Assembly: GCA_026708385.1 (NCBI GenBank)
Contig: JAPOVA010000018.1
Location: 140,326-173,065 of the forward strand
Direction of reading: 5' to 3'
DNA from: Simkaniaceae bacterium
Lineage (GTDB): Bacteria > Chlamydiota > Chlamydiia > Chlamydiales > Simkaniaceae
Length of the DNA stretch: 32,740 nucleotides
Positions 1 to 7,141 of the stretch are shown here, in pieces. The notes below the pieces were generated by a model. The model did no database searches and was not told the DNA's origin. It was given only the letters and a program-made list of their open reading frames with translations. A program made the translations under genes and the position numbers. Positions within the stretch are counted from its first letter, which is position 1. Each line of letters starts with the position of its first letter.

Positions 1-446
1 TGAGTATCCGGGAATTGGAGGACTTCGGCAAAAAGCACCGTTTCGAGATCTTTTTCGTCCTCTATTTCGTACTGGCTACGGTCTTTGCCCCCATATCATT
101 TTCCTCAAACCAGACCGTGATCTGGGCAACGGGTATCGGAGGAATCGTAGGCGTTTGGATGCCGGTAAAGATCGATCGGTTCATGAAATCGACCTTCCGG
201 TTTGTCAATAAACAAGAAAGAACCACCCGCTTGATATTGGCCGTCGTCGGTATCATCATCGCCTTTTTTCTTCCTCCCCTCATCTTCCTGTTGGCGGGGG
301 TGACATCGGGTTCCGCCCTATACCATGCCTCCCTATCGTCTCCCGGGGAGGAGGGAGGATCCCGGACCCACACGACGTGTGACAAAGAAGGAACGGAAGG
401 GGCGGGGCACGACGAGAACGAGGATAAGGAGACGAACCACGACTGA
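1..446 (+). CDS. Conserved small membrane protein, start codon cut by window edge
   Basis: The reading frame is open to the left edge. The first complete codons read SIRELEDFGKKHRFEIFF, and the two bases before them are TG, so the start codon probably begins one base outside the window and the protein is almost complete. Three hydrophobic segments follow: about FEIFFVLYFVLATVFAPI, TVIWATGIGGIVGVW and LILAVVGIIIAFFLPPLIFL. The last 40 residues are hydrophilic and rich in Glu, Gly and Thr. A small integral inner-membrane protein is likely. The N-terminal pattern reminds me of a conserved chlamydial membrane protein of unknown function, but that is memory, not a search. A 7-bp stem GAACCAC/GTGGTTC (434-440 with 448-454) spans the stop codon; it has no T run and may be a weak terminator. 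Confidence 0.72.
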   Translation, partial: SIRELEDFGKKHRFEIFFVLYFVLATVFAPISFSSNQTVIWATGIGGIVGVWMPVKIDRFMKSTFRFVNKQERTTRLILAVVGIIIAFFLPPLIFLLAGVTSGSALYHASLSSPGEEGGSRTHTTCDKEGTEGAGHDENEDKETNHD

Positions 447-484
447 AGTGGTTCCGGCGAAGGCATTGCAGGTTTGGCACATCG

Positions 485-790
485 TAGACGGACTCTCTGA
501 AATTGTTGAAAGGCCTCACTTCAAAGGTTGCCCCGAACGAAATGAAGAACAACATTAAGGACGACTACCTAGGTGGCTATCGCTTCTTGGAAAAAGAATA
601 TATCACATTGAAAATCAGTGGGAAAACACAAGGCAATGATACGGAAAAGGGCAAGAGGGCGGACGAGGTCGACCATAGCCGTAGCCTCTTCCCTCGGGAA
701 GTACGAGACCATCTCCGCACGGTCACGGATCAGCCCGACTCGCCGGACACTCCGGAAGGGGAAAGGATGCGAACGCCGCATCGCGGATAG
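485..790 (+). pseudogene. 5'-truncated copy of the family H gene that follows
   Basis: The frame reads DSLKLLKGLTSKVAPNEMKN and then KDDYLGGYRFLEK, nearly the same as residues 135-168 of the next gene. It then jumps to a version of that gene's acidic tail (NDTEKGKRADEVDHS against DDTEQGEGVDEVDSL). The helix-turn-helix core, the N-terminus and any convincing start site are missing. The copy is therefore a truncated, internally deleted duplicate lying about 150 bp upstream of its parent. Bases 791-946 hold no gene that I can support. Confidence 0.7.
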
Positions 791-946
791 CACGGTATCC
801 GGATGAATATCCTACGCATGGGTGGGGGTCGGATTTTGCCCGTACGGTTCCTTATCACGGTGGGTTTCCCGTAGAAAGGAATGGCCCGAATGCGTTACGA
901 TACCCGGCCTGTGGATTGAGTGTGATTGCATGTTCGGAGCAGGATC

Positions 947-2386
947 GTGGCATCGATAACGGGAGAGGGAAACGCGTGCCGGGTTGCAACCGGGATAGGG
1001 TTTCCGGGAAGAAACCGGCCGGATTCCTCGGAGGGCCGGAACCTTGCGGGAGGGGGATCGGTTGCCGTCGCAACGGGAACGGAGGTAGACGACGTTCGAC
1101 CCTCCCCCTCTCTTCGGCCTCCTTGTTCCGGGAAGAATCAACCGAGGAAGAGGCAAAAGACGGCGCGGGATCAAAGGCGAGATGTTATCGGATACTGTCT
1201 GGACAACATAGAGGGAAAAAGCGCAAGACGTTGCGCCGAAGAACAGGGGATCTCATACGAGAAGGTCTTGCGATGGGCAAACGAGGCACTTGCTCAACAT
1301 CCGAGCATGCGCAAATTACATTTGCCGGCTAAGGAAAAAGGCAAGATTGATTCTCTAAAATTGTTGAAAGGCCTTACTTCAGGGGTCACCCCGAATGAAG
1401 TGAAGGACAACATTAAGGACTACTACCGAGATGCCTACCGCGTCTTGGAAACCGGACAGACTGCTCTGAAAGTCGAGCAAAAAAGACCGGAAGCACGGCC
1501 GACCATACCGGAGGCACGGAAAGGGGCTGTTACGTTTTGTCTGGGCGATAACAAACGCACAACCGTAAAGGCATGCGCCAAAAAATTAGGTATGGAGCAA
1601 TACGGTACACTCTCACGCTGGATACAAGAAGAGTGTAATAGGTATATGAGCACAATACATTTTCAGTTAGATCCGGAGCAAAGAAGCAGGGTTGATTGGC
1701 GAAAATTATTGGAAAGCTTCATATCAGGGGAGTTTGATAGGGATAACATTGACAAATACTACAAAGACCTCGTTCCCGACAGCGTAGCGCGTGCGAACCG
1801 GAAAAAAGGTTCCTCCGGAAGTCGGGATCCTTCGGAAGGAGGATCGTTCCCTGCGGGCGGGAAGACCGGAGGGGGGGAGAAACAAGGCGATGATACGGAA
1901 CAGGGTAGGAGTGTAGACGGGGTCGATTATAGCCGTAACACCTTCTCTTTCTCTCAGGAAGTACAAAACTATCTCCATCGGAATGCTTCGGCATGCCGGG
2001 TGATCGGGAGAACCGGAGAGAGGGAGAAACAAGGCGATGATACGGAACAGGGCGAGGGTGTGGATGAGGTCGACAGTCTTAGCATCTTCCTTCGGGAAGT
2101 ACAAGGCCACCTCTACACGGTCGTGAATCATCCCGACCTACCGCCGGGTCAATATCTCCATATGGTCGTCGATAAGCCCGACTCACCGGATTCCTCGGAG
2201 GGGGGATCGCCGGATCCGTATCTCTACACACCGAAGGCTCCGGAGCGGGAGTTATCGGATCCGGATCTCTGCATGATCGCGGATCAGTCCGACCCACCGG
2301 GCTCCTCGGAAGAGGGGGCGCCGGGTCCGTATCTCTACATGCCGAACGTCCCGGAGTGGGAGTTGCCGGACCCGGACTCTGCATGA
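947..2386 (+). CDS. Family H protein: two HTH-like repeat modules plus acidic repeat tail
   Basis: Function unknown. I chose GTG 947 because the protein then begins VASITGEG, matching the VASAVG / MASAIG starts of the family members at 20571, 21091 and 14250; AGGA lies just upstream. Residues about 75-165 and 190-277 are two diverged copies of one module. Each has a helical core reading like a transposase or Psq-type helix-turn-helix (YCLxxxxxxSxxxCAxxxGI, then W and ExC), followed about 45 residues later by (I/V)D...LL and a YY(R/K)D element. Residues 285-479 are low-complexity, rich in Asp, Pro, Ser and Gly, with repeats around GDDTEQG and DxPDSPDSSEGG. The next tail repeat is out of frame after the stop, so the C-terminus may have been shortened. 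A DNA-binding or nucleus-targeted effector role is only a guess. Confidence 0.6.
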   Translation: MASITGEGNACRVATGIGFPGRNRPDSSEGRNLAGGGSVAVATGTEVDDVRPSPSLRPPCSGKNQPRKRQKTARDQRRDVIGYCLDNIEGKSARRCAEEQGISYEKVLRWANEALAQHPSMRKLHLPAKEKGKIDSLKLLKGLTSGVTPNEVKDNIKDYYRDAYRVLETGQTALKVEQKRPEARPTIPEARKGAVTFCLGDNKRTTVKACAKKLGMEQYGTLSRWIQEECNRYMSTIHFQLDPEQRSRVDWRKLLESFISGEFDRDNIDKYYKDLVPDSVARANRKKGSSGSRDPSEGGSFPAGGKTGGGEKQGDDTEQGRSVDGVDYSRNTFSFSQEVQNYLHRNASACRVIGRTGEREKQGDDTEQGEGVDEVDSLSIFLREVQGHLYTVVNHPDLPPGQYLHMVVDKPDSPDSSEGGSPDPYLYTPKAPERELSDPDLCMIADQSDPPGSSEEGAPGPYLYMPNVPEWELPDPDSA

Positions 2387-2778
2387 TCGCGAGATAAGCC
2401 CGACCCGCCGGGTTCCCCGGAAGGGGGAGGCCGGGCTCGAAGGGGGGGGGGTCGAAATGAAGAAATACTACCGAGACATCCGTACGGCTATGCGTCGCGG
2501 AATGCCGGAGGCCGTACCGGAGACTCGTAACATGGATGGTAGGAGGGGATTTGCCGATACCTCTGCAATGCGTACGTTTCACGGCAACATACCTCCCGGT
2601 TGCCGGCCGGCATTCCCGGGCGCAATGCAACTTGACTAAAGGCGGAAAAACCGCCCTGTTTTCGGAACCCGCTTCAAGGGAGACCGGACTTTACACGTGC
2701 GGTTCCGACGTATCGGGGGAATGGGGTTGACGTGGGGGTTGCTCTGCGGGTATGGTCTTGTGGAAAGGGTTTGTCTTC
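2387..2778 (+). other. Decayed continuation of the family H tail with a G10 tract; no secure gene
   Basis: Just after the stop of the preceding gene, a further tail repeat can be read in another frame (DKPDPPGSPEGGG), ending in ten consecutive G at 2442-2451. A 60-codon frame starting KKYYRDIRTAMRRG at 2457 begins right after the tract but has no recognisable domain and no good ribosome site. The rest up to 2778 shows nothing I can identify. Confidence 0.4.
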
Positions 2779-3273
2779 ATGGAATACGTTCTCGGATCTC
2801 TTTTGTGTGCCGGTTGTTTGTTGCCCGTTGTCGACACCCTTCGCGCCGACCCTTTGCCACCTCATCGAGCGATCTCGTTCTACGATCTCCGTCTGTCGGA
2901 CGGTGACCGGCGACATATTTTCAAGCTTATCAAGACCATGGCCGACAAGCATATTGCCACGCTGATACGGAAGCAACGAAAATTGCGCAAGCTGGGCGAT
3001 AAGATCGAACCTGTCCACCCCTTGCGCTTCATAGCATACATCTATGAGGAAAATGAATTGAGGAGGCGTATGCGCACAATTATGCGTCGTTACTTTACGT
3101 GGGGGTACTTTATCGGGGGTTTGGGAGAGCGCCTCAGTAAGGAAAAGGCGAGAGGAAACCTACGGCCGTTCATTCCGGAATTTGCCTATGCGGTCGGCAC
3201 CCAACCGGAGGTGATCGAGAGGTATGTCTTTATGGAGGATTGGAAAGGCATGGTCCGTTGTCTCTTTCCATGA
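2779..3273 (+). CDS. Secreted protein of unknown function, first gene of an operon
   Basis: 164 residues. I chose ATG 2779 over the in-frame ATG 2752 because GGAAAGGG (2762-2769) sits at proper spacing before it and the protein then starts with a signal peptide (MEYVLGSLLCAGCLLPVVD, cleavage probably near LRA-DP). The mature part is basic and helical, with stretches such as HPLRFIAYIYEENELRRRMR and YVFMEDWKGMVRCLF. I do not recognise a named domain. Its TGA overlaps the ATG of the next gene (ATGA at 3270-3273), so the two are probably translationally coupled and belong to the same operon as the CBS membrane protein. Confidence 0.65.
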   Translation: MEYVLGSLLCAGCLLPVVDTLRADPLPPHRAISFYDLRLSDGDRRHIFKLIKTMADKHIATLIRKQRKLRKLGDKIEPVHPLRFIAYIYEENELRRRMRTIMRRYFTWGYFIGGLGERLSKEKARGNLRPFIPEFAYAVGTQPEVIERYVFMEDWKGMVRCLFP

Positions 3274-4205
3274 AGCCGGTCGTTGTTTTTTCCCTCTTTT
3301 TCGTTTCGACCTGTGTGGCCGTTCCTCCCACCCTCTCCTTCCTGCAGGCAATTCTCTCCGGGGAAGAAAAACAGGTTGAAGACAAGCTCCGAGAGAACGG
3401 GCAAGGGTACTTGGCCGCACGGGATGAGGATCGGAATACTCCCCTCCACATTGCGGTACTGTCCGATAAGGGGGGGGGAGAAAAAGGGGGAGGGACAAGA
3501 GAACGCATTATCGACATGTTGCTACGGGAGGGTGCCGATCCGAATGCGACCAACCGCTACCTTTCCACCCCTCTCCACCTTGCCGTGGCAGCAAACAACC
3601 GGGAGGGGGTCGAGCGGCTGATGCGGGATCCGGGAACGGACGTGAATGCGCTGAATACGGTCGATATGACACCCTTGGCCTACGCGATACGGGTGAGATC
3701 TCTCCCCATTCTCAAGCTCCTCTTGAAGGCATGCAACATCGATCCGAATCGTGAGAACGGCGAAGGTTTGACACCTCTCCATCTGGCTGCCAAGTGGGGA
3801 TACGATGAGGCGGTGGAGATACTCCTTGCGCATCCGCGTATCCGGCCGGAACCGAAGCAATCTTCGGGGGATTTTATCGGAGCCACACCATTACATTATG
3901 CGACCATGCAGGGACAATCGACAATTGCCAAGCGCCTTGTGAAGGATGCGCAATATGACCCCAAAAGAGCAATAGTCGGGGGTTCGTACGAAGGATTCAC
4001 CCCCCTGCACTGCGCCGTCATGAATCCCGATACCCCTACCGTTTTTGCCTGTGTCAAGCTGTTGATCGAAGCAGGGGCCGATCCTTCGGCACAAACGAAA
4101 GGGGGAAAAAAACCCGCCGACCTGACAAACGTCCGGGTCATCCGTTCCTTTCTGGCCGATCCGGACCCGAAATACGTATTGAGAAGGCGCGCACACCCCC
4201 GATGA
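3270..4205 (+). CDS. Secreted ankyrin-repeat protein
   Basis: 311 residues. ATG 3270 overlaps the previous stop and gives a clean signal peptide (MKPVVVFSLFFVSTCVAVPP); an upstream in-frame TTG at 3240 would bury it. At least five ankyrin repeats follow, with the TPLHxAV / GADPNA pattern: NTPLHIAVLSDKG, STPLHLAVAANN, MTPLAYAIRVRS, LTPLHLAAKWGY, ATPLHYATMQGQ and FTPLHCAVMNPD. The protein is expected to be exported to the periplasm or beyond and to bind another protein. A G9 tract (3470-3478) encodes a Gly-rich loop between the first repeat's helices; one base more or less would truncate the protein. The stop overlaps the next start (ATGA at 4202-4205). Confidence 0.88.
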   Translation: MKPVVVFSLFFVSTCVAVPPTLSFLQAILSGEEKQVEDKLRENGQGYLAARDEDRNTPLHIAVLSDKGGGEKGGGTRERIIDMLLREGADPNATNRYLSTPLHLAVAANNREGVERLMRDPGTDVNALNTVDMTPLAYAIRVRSLPILKLLLKACNIDPNRENGEGLTPLHLAAKWGYDEAVEILLAHPRIRPEPKQSSGDFIGATPLHYATMQGQSTIAKRLVKDAQYDPKRAIVGGSYEGFTPLHCAVMNPDTPTVFACVKLLIEAGADPSAQTKGGKKPADLTNVRVIRSFLADPDPKYVLRRRAHPR

Positions 4206-5506
4206 TTTTCATCCATATCGCCACCCCTCTCATCTGCTTGAGCACCCTGTTTTTCGTTACCTCCCTTATTCAGGCCTCTCGGGCACTCGACCGGATCCGG
4301 CTCAAGCAGGCCTTCGCGCACAATACCGGGTACCGGTTTTTCTACCGCATAGTCAATAAGTTGTTTCCGGAGAGAACGTGGGAGGGGCTTTTTTACCTGC
4401 TGAGCCTTACCCAATATCTGCTACGCATTCTACTTACCGTTACGATGTTCTACTATATCTACCGATCTCTTCCCTCCTTTTTCGGATCTTCCGTTTGGTG
4501 TAGCCTTCTCCTCGTCCTCGTAGTCGGATCCTCCTTTGAGTTTCTCGTCCGTTCTTTTGCCTATAACTATCCCCTTGCTCTTTTAAGGGTGGTCACTCCC
4601 CCCGCCGTTTTTCTCCTGCTACTCCTACTTCCCCTCACCCTTTTTCTCCTCAAAGGGCATACCTACCTGACTCGTCGACATACATTTCCCGACGATCAGA
4701 GCAAATTGAAGGGCAAATGGAAGGAAAAAATTCTCGAGTTGGCACAGGAATCGGAACTCAGTGAAACGCTCGATCCGGCAGATCGTCGCTTGATTACGTC
4801 GGTAGCCTCCTTTCGGGATCGGATCGTGCGCAAGATTATGGTACCGCGAGTCGACATCTTTGCCCTCTCGGTAGATCAGACCGTCCATGAGGCGGTGCGC
4901 AAGTGTCTATCGGAAGGATACAGTCGGATCCCCGTCTACGATGAGAGTTTGGATACCGTCAGAGGCGTTTTGCTGGCCAAAGATGTGATCGAACACTACT
5001 TCCGGTGCCTGGAAAACGGGAACATGTCGCCGATGAACACCCCTTTGGAGAAGCTCTTGAAGCCGGTGCTGTATGCCCCCGAGACGAAGAAAATCTTCCA
5101 TTTATTGCAGGAGATGCGCAACCGACAGATGCACCTTGCCATAGTGGTCGATGAGTATGGCGGTACCGAGGGAGTGGTTACGATTGAGGATATTTTGGAA
5201 GAGCTTGTCGGAGAGATTGCCGATGAGCACGATATTATCGAGGAGGAGACGCTCTATAAGGTCGCACCGGAGGGGGGGTGGATTGTCGATCCGAAGATGA
5301 CCGTTACCGATGTGGAAAAAGAACTCGGAATCACGATCCCGCAGAGTTCCGAGTACGACACCCTGGGGGGGTTCGTGTTTCACAGAGCCGCCGCCATTCC
5401 CGGAAAGGGATGGAAGATGCACGGAGAAGGTTTTGATTTGGAAGTGCTCAGCTCGAGTGAGAGGAATATCGAGAAGATCATCCTCATGCCCTCTACCGAC
5501 AAATAA
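4202..5506 (+). CDS. TlyC/CorC-family CBS-domain membrane protein
   Basis: 434 residues. Hydrophobic segments lie at about 6-26, 62-86, 98-118 and 130-152. A tandem CBS pair follows: CBS1 about 212-270 (KIMVPRVDIFAL, SRIPVYDESLDTVRGVLLAK) and CBS2 about 288-345 (MHLAIVVDEYGGTEGVVTIE then DILEELVGEIADEHD). The C-terminal CorC/HlyC transporter-associated domain spans about 355-430. The order and motifs are those of the family labelled hemolysin C, CorC or TlyC, associated with metal-ion efflux and adenine-nucleotide sensing; the hemolysin name is historical. The N-terminal region is more diverged than a standard CNNM domain, as in chlamydial members. It is the last gene of a three-gene overlapping operon, which ties a secreted ankyrin protein to this membrane protein. 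Confidence 0.9.
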   Translation: MIFIHIATPLICLSTLFFVTSLIQASRALDRIRLKQAFAHNTGYRFFYRIVNKLFPERTWEGLFYLLSLTQYLLRILLTVTMFYYIYRSLPSFFGSSVWCSLLLVLVVGSSFEFLVRSFAYNYPLALLRVVTPPAVFLLLLLLPLTLFLLKGHTYLTRRHTFPDDQSKLKGKWKEKILELAQESELSETLDPADRRLITSVASFRDRIVRKIMVPRVDIFALSVDQTVHEAVRKCLSEGYSRIPVYDESLDTVRGVLLAKDVIEHYFRCLENGNMSPMNTPLEKLLKPVLYAPETKKIFHLLQEMRNRQMHLAIVVDEYGGTEGVVTIEDILEELVGEIADEHDIIEEETLYKVAPEGGWIVDPKMTVTDVEKELGITIPQSSEYDTLGGFVFHRAAAIPGKGWKMHGEGFDLEVLSSSERNIEKIILMPSTDK

Positions 5507-5510
5507 CGAG

Positions 5511-5544
5511 AAAAACCGGGGTGGCCCGACACGCGAACCACCCC
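5511..5544 (-). terminator. Minus-strand intrinsic terminator T1 of the RNA-like array
   Basis: Stem GGGGTGG/CCACCCC (5518-5524 with 5538-5544) with a 13-base loop. On the minus strand it is followed by GG and five T (A5 at 5511-5515). No T run follows on the plus strand, so it does not terminate the upstream CBS gene; it would end a leftward transcript. Confidence 0.6.
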
Positions 5545-5750
5545 TCAGAATAAGGTTAAGACATACCGAGCCACACGAACCCGCACCCGATAGGGAGGAA
5601 AATGAGGGGTGCGAGAGAGCGTATGTGCCACGGTCATGTCCCGGTCACCGTTCGGGAGGAGAGAAAAACGGAAACCCCCTTATACACAAACCGTCCGGTA
5701 CGGATTGCCTCGTTCGCACCATGCCGTGCGGACAATCCCACCGCTTTCAT
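5511..5750 (-). ncRNA. Small-RNA-like unit A with anti-Shine-Dalgarno hairpin loops
   Basis: No coding signal. Read leftward, the unit has a stem GGATTG/CAATCC (5702-5707 with 5733-5738) enclosing CGCAC/GTGCG. Next comes a hairpin CCGTT/AACGG (5648-5652 with 5667-5671), closed further out by GGT/ACC, whose 14-base loop reads UUUCUCUCCUCCCG in the minus RNA. A second hairpin CGCACCC/GGGTGCG (5582-5588 with 5607-5613) has a loop containing CCUCCC, and terminator T1 ends the unit. C-rich loops complementary to Shine-Dalgarno sequences are typical of several trans-acting sRNA families (RsaE/RoxS and the alphaproteobacterial cuckoo RNAs). That this unit acts so is inference. Confidence 0.45.
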
Positions 5751-5803
5751 AAAAAACCCGGGGAACTCGCATCGATAGGGACGATCCGGATACGAGTTAC
5801 CCC
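5751..5803 (-). terminator. Minus-strand intrinsic terminator T2
   Basis: Nested hairpin: GGGG/CCCC (5760-5763 with 5800-5803), AACTCG/CGAGTT (5764-5769 with 5793-5798) and inner ATCG/CGAT. On the minus strand it is followed by GGG and six T (A6 at 5751-5756). It corresponds position by position to T3, with a different but still paired stem. Confidence 0.7.
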
Positions 5804-5944
5804 TTACGCAGGGTAAGGCATGCGAACATACCACGGTCGCCGTTCGGGAGGAGAGAAAGACGGCAACCCCCCACAACTTACAAATCCTCACCCGGACTGC
5901 CCTTCTCCGAAGCAACATCGTACGAGCAATCCCGCTCCTTCCAT
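5751..5944 (-). ncRNA. Small-RNA-like unit B, paralogue of unit A
   Basis: Starts right after the T run of T3 with sequence like that of unit A (ATGGAAGGAGCGGGATTG against ATGAAAGCGGTGGGATTG). The central hairpin is GCCGT/ACGGC (5839-5843 with 5860-5864), extended by GGT/ACC across one mismatch. Its loop in the minus RNA contains CUUUCUCUCCUCCCGA, the same C-rich box as unit A. The unit ends in terminator T2. Frames across it are short and not conserved with those of unit A, so I prefer RNA to protein. Confidence 0.45.
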
Positions 5945-5998
5945 AAAAAACCCGGGGAGCTTACATCCGATAGGGACAATCGGGAAGTAAGCTACCCC
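5945..5998 (-). terminator. Minus-strand intrinsic terminator T3
   Basis: GGGG/CCCC (5954-5957 with 5995-5998), AGCTTAC/GTAAGCT (5958-5964 with 5987-5993), inner CCGAT/ATCGG (5967-5971 with 5979-5983) and an AGGGACA apical loop. On the minus strand it is followed by GGG and six T (5945-5950). The middle stem differs from T2 by compensated base changes. Confidence 0.72.
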
Positions 5999-6240
5999 TT
6001 AAGTAGGGATAGGTACGGCTCACGCTCGGTGGGGAGGAGAAAGTGCGAACACCTTGCGAGAGCGGTCATACCGCAACTGCCGCTCTTATCGGGAGGAGAA
6101 AAAAGAAACGACAAATCCCTCGTAGACCAATAATGTTTTATGCGGACGCATCCGACGCACCGACGCGCACGGGTTCCGTCCGTCTCTTCTCAAAAGCATA
6201 CACGGGGCAAAAGGCAATACGAGACCGTTCCCCGTCCGGT
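5945..6240 (-). ncRNA. Small-RNA-like unit C, degenerate
   Basis: Contains two more copies of the box that reads CUCCUCCC on the minus strand (plus-strand GGGGAGGAGA at 6031-6040 and GGGAGGAGA near 6091-6099) and ends in T3. The stems around the boxes are mostly lost: only CGC/GCG pairs around the first. It is bounded on the right by terminator-like T4. This is probably a decayed or diverged copy of the unit. Confidence 0.3.
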
Positions 6241-6266
6241 AAAAAACCCGGTCGGGTCGTGCCGAC
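6241..6266 (-). terminator. Terminator-like hairpin T4
   Basis: GTCGG/CCGAC (6251-6255 with 6262-6266) with a 6-base loop. On the minus strand it is followed by CGGG and six T (A6 6241-6246). It is weaker than T1-T3 because the spacer before the T run is longer. Confidence 0.4.
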
Positions 6267-6279
6267 ATAAGAGACCTTT

Positions 6280-6560
6280 TGCACGTCGGCCCTCCGGGGG
6301 GCACGACAACAGCAATGCATGCTCGGGGGGCGATTCTCGCGGTACTTACCTGCTGCTTGTTGTAAGACCACACCGCCCCCACACTCTCCATTTTATCAAA
6401 TATGTTCAGCAAAACAAGTAAAATCAGAAAAAAATTCTATTTTATTTTGTAAATATTTACTAATTAAGTATATAGGTTATGATTTCTTTTATTTCGCAAT
6501 TGTTTCGTAAAGCAGAAAAATACATAAATAGTTGTTTTCAAAATACTTAGGCAGGAAGGT
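6280..6560. other. Intergenic DNA, AT-rich in its right half
   Basis: From about 6395 to 6550 the composition shifts abruptly to AT-rich, with homopolymeric A and T and no frame of interest. Apart from the leftward promoter candidate I see no gene. It borders the truncated transposase on its right, so it may mark an old insertion junction. Confidence 0.5.
6390..6417 (-). promoter_or_regulatory. Candidate leftward promoter upstream of the RNA-like array
   Basis: Minus strand: -35 TTGTTT (6417-6412), 16-base spacer, -10 TAAAAT (6395-6390, 5 of 6 to consensus). A start near 6383 would send transcription into T4 and the array. No minus-strand protein gene lies between it and 5507. Confidence 0.4.
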
Positions 6561-6920
6561 ATGCCGATTTGTGCCATCATTACACCGGGTACAACAGCGG
6601 ACTGCACACAAGCAAACGCTCTCATACGGGGAATAAGTGCGGAACACCTACTCGCCGCGCTGACAAGGCGTTTGAATAGCGGCGCGATCGTTAAGGAAGC
6701 TCAAGGTCGAGGCATGCAGGTTGTGATTCCTCCAAGAAGACATCGAAAAACAGAGAGGTCATATGACGATTACCTCTAAGAAACAAGACACTTAGTGGAA
6801 AATGCTTTCCTATTTTTGAAGCGATGGCATGAGATTGCAACGCGGTACGCGAAGCGCGCAACTTCATTTTTAGCCACAGTACGGATCGGATGCATTATGA
6901 TGTGGGCTCGCGTTTTATGA
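6561..6920 (+). pseudogene. IS5-family transposase remnant (left copy)
   Basis: Reads GMPICAIITPGTTADCTQAN ... MQVVIPPRRHRKTERSYDDYL, then an in-frame TAA (6777-6779) where the family has Tyr, then ETRHLVENAFLFLKRW and YAKRATSFLATVRIGCIMMW to TGA 6918-6920. These are the C-terminal motifs of IS5-type DDE transposases (HLVENAFLFLKRW carries the catalytic Glu). The N-terminal half, including both catalytic Asp regions upstream of GMPI, is missing, and no terminal inverted repeat is recognisable. It is inactive. An inverted, similarly truncated copy with the same stop lies at 9692-10115. Confidence 0.85.
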
Positions 6921-6935
6921 CGACACCCTCTAGTC

Positions 6936-7141
6936 CGTTCACATCCGTCCTTAGTAGGATCCAAACTCTGCGTACCTTTGTGAGACGTACAATGTATTTC
7001 TTGTTCATGTTTGCCACCTCCTGCGGGTTCATCGTTACGGGAGAGACAGCGTAGCCAATATTTCTTGGAATGCCAATCGTATAGACAGAAATTTCTATGG
7101 AGCGGAAGCGCTGGTTTTTCAACACAGTCCGTTTTCTTCAC
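6936..7141 (-). pseudogene. Small unrecognised remnant behind the first P gene
   Basis: A GTG at 7141 overlaps the stop of the P gene above it and opens a frame (KKTDCVEKPALPLHRNF) that runs into the transposase remnant. In another frame the same DNA reads NKKYIVRLTKVRRVW and NGLEGVVIKRE, faintly like the C-terminal end of P proteins (YYFTRL ... SLNGPVI). It could be the tail of a lost fourth P gene. The evidence is weak. Confidence 0.2.

Noticed and set aside
5518-5544. Terminator of the plus-strand CBS gene operon
   Set aside because: The hairpin is followed by T only on the minus strand, so it is oriented for leftward RNA.
5550-6240. CRISPR array
   Set aside because: Units are about 200-240 bases with diverged, structured sequence; there are no short identical repeats with unique spacers and no cas genes.
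5634-6412. Minus-strand frames across the RNA-like array (for example LSSRTATVV repeats)
   Set aside because: The repeated peptides arise from the repeated DNA units; frames shift between units while stems are preserved.
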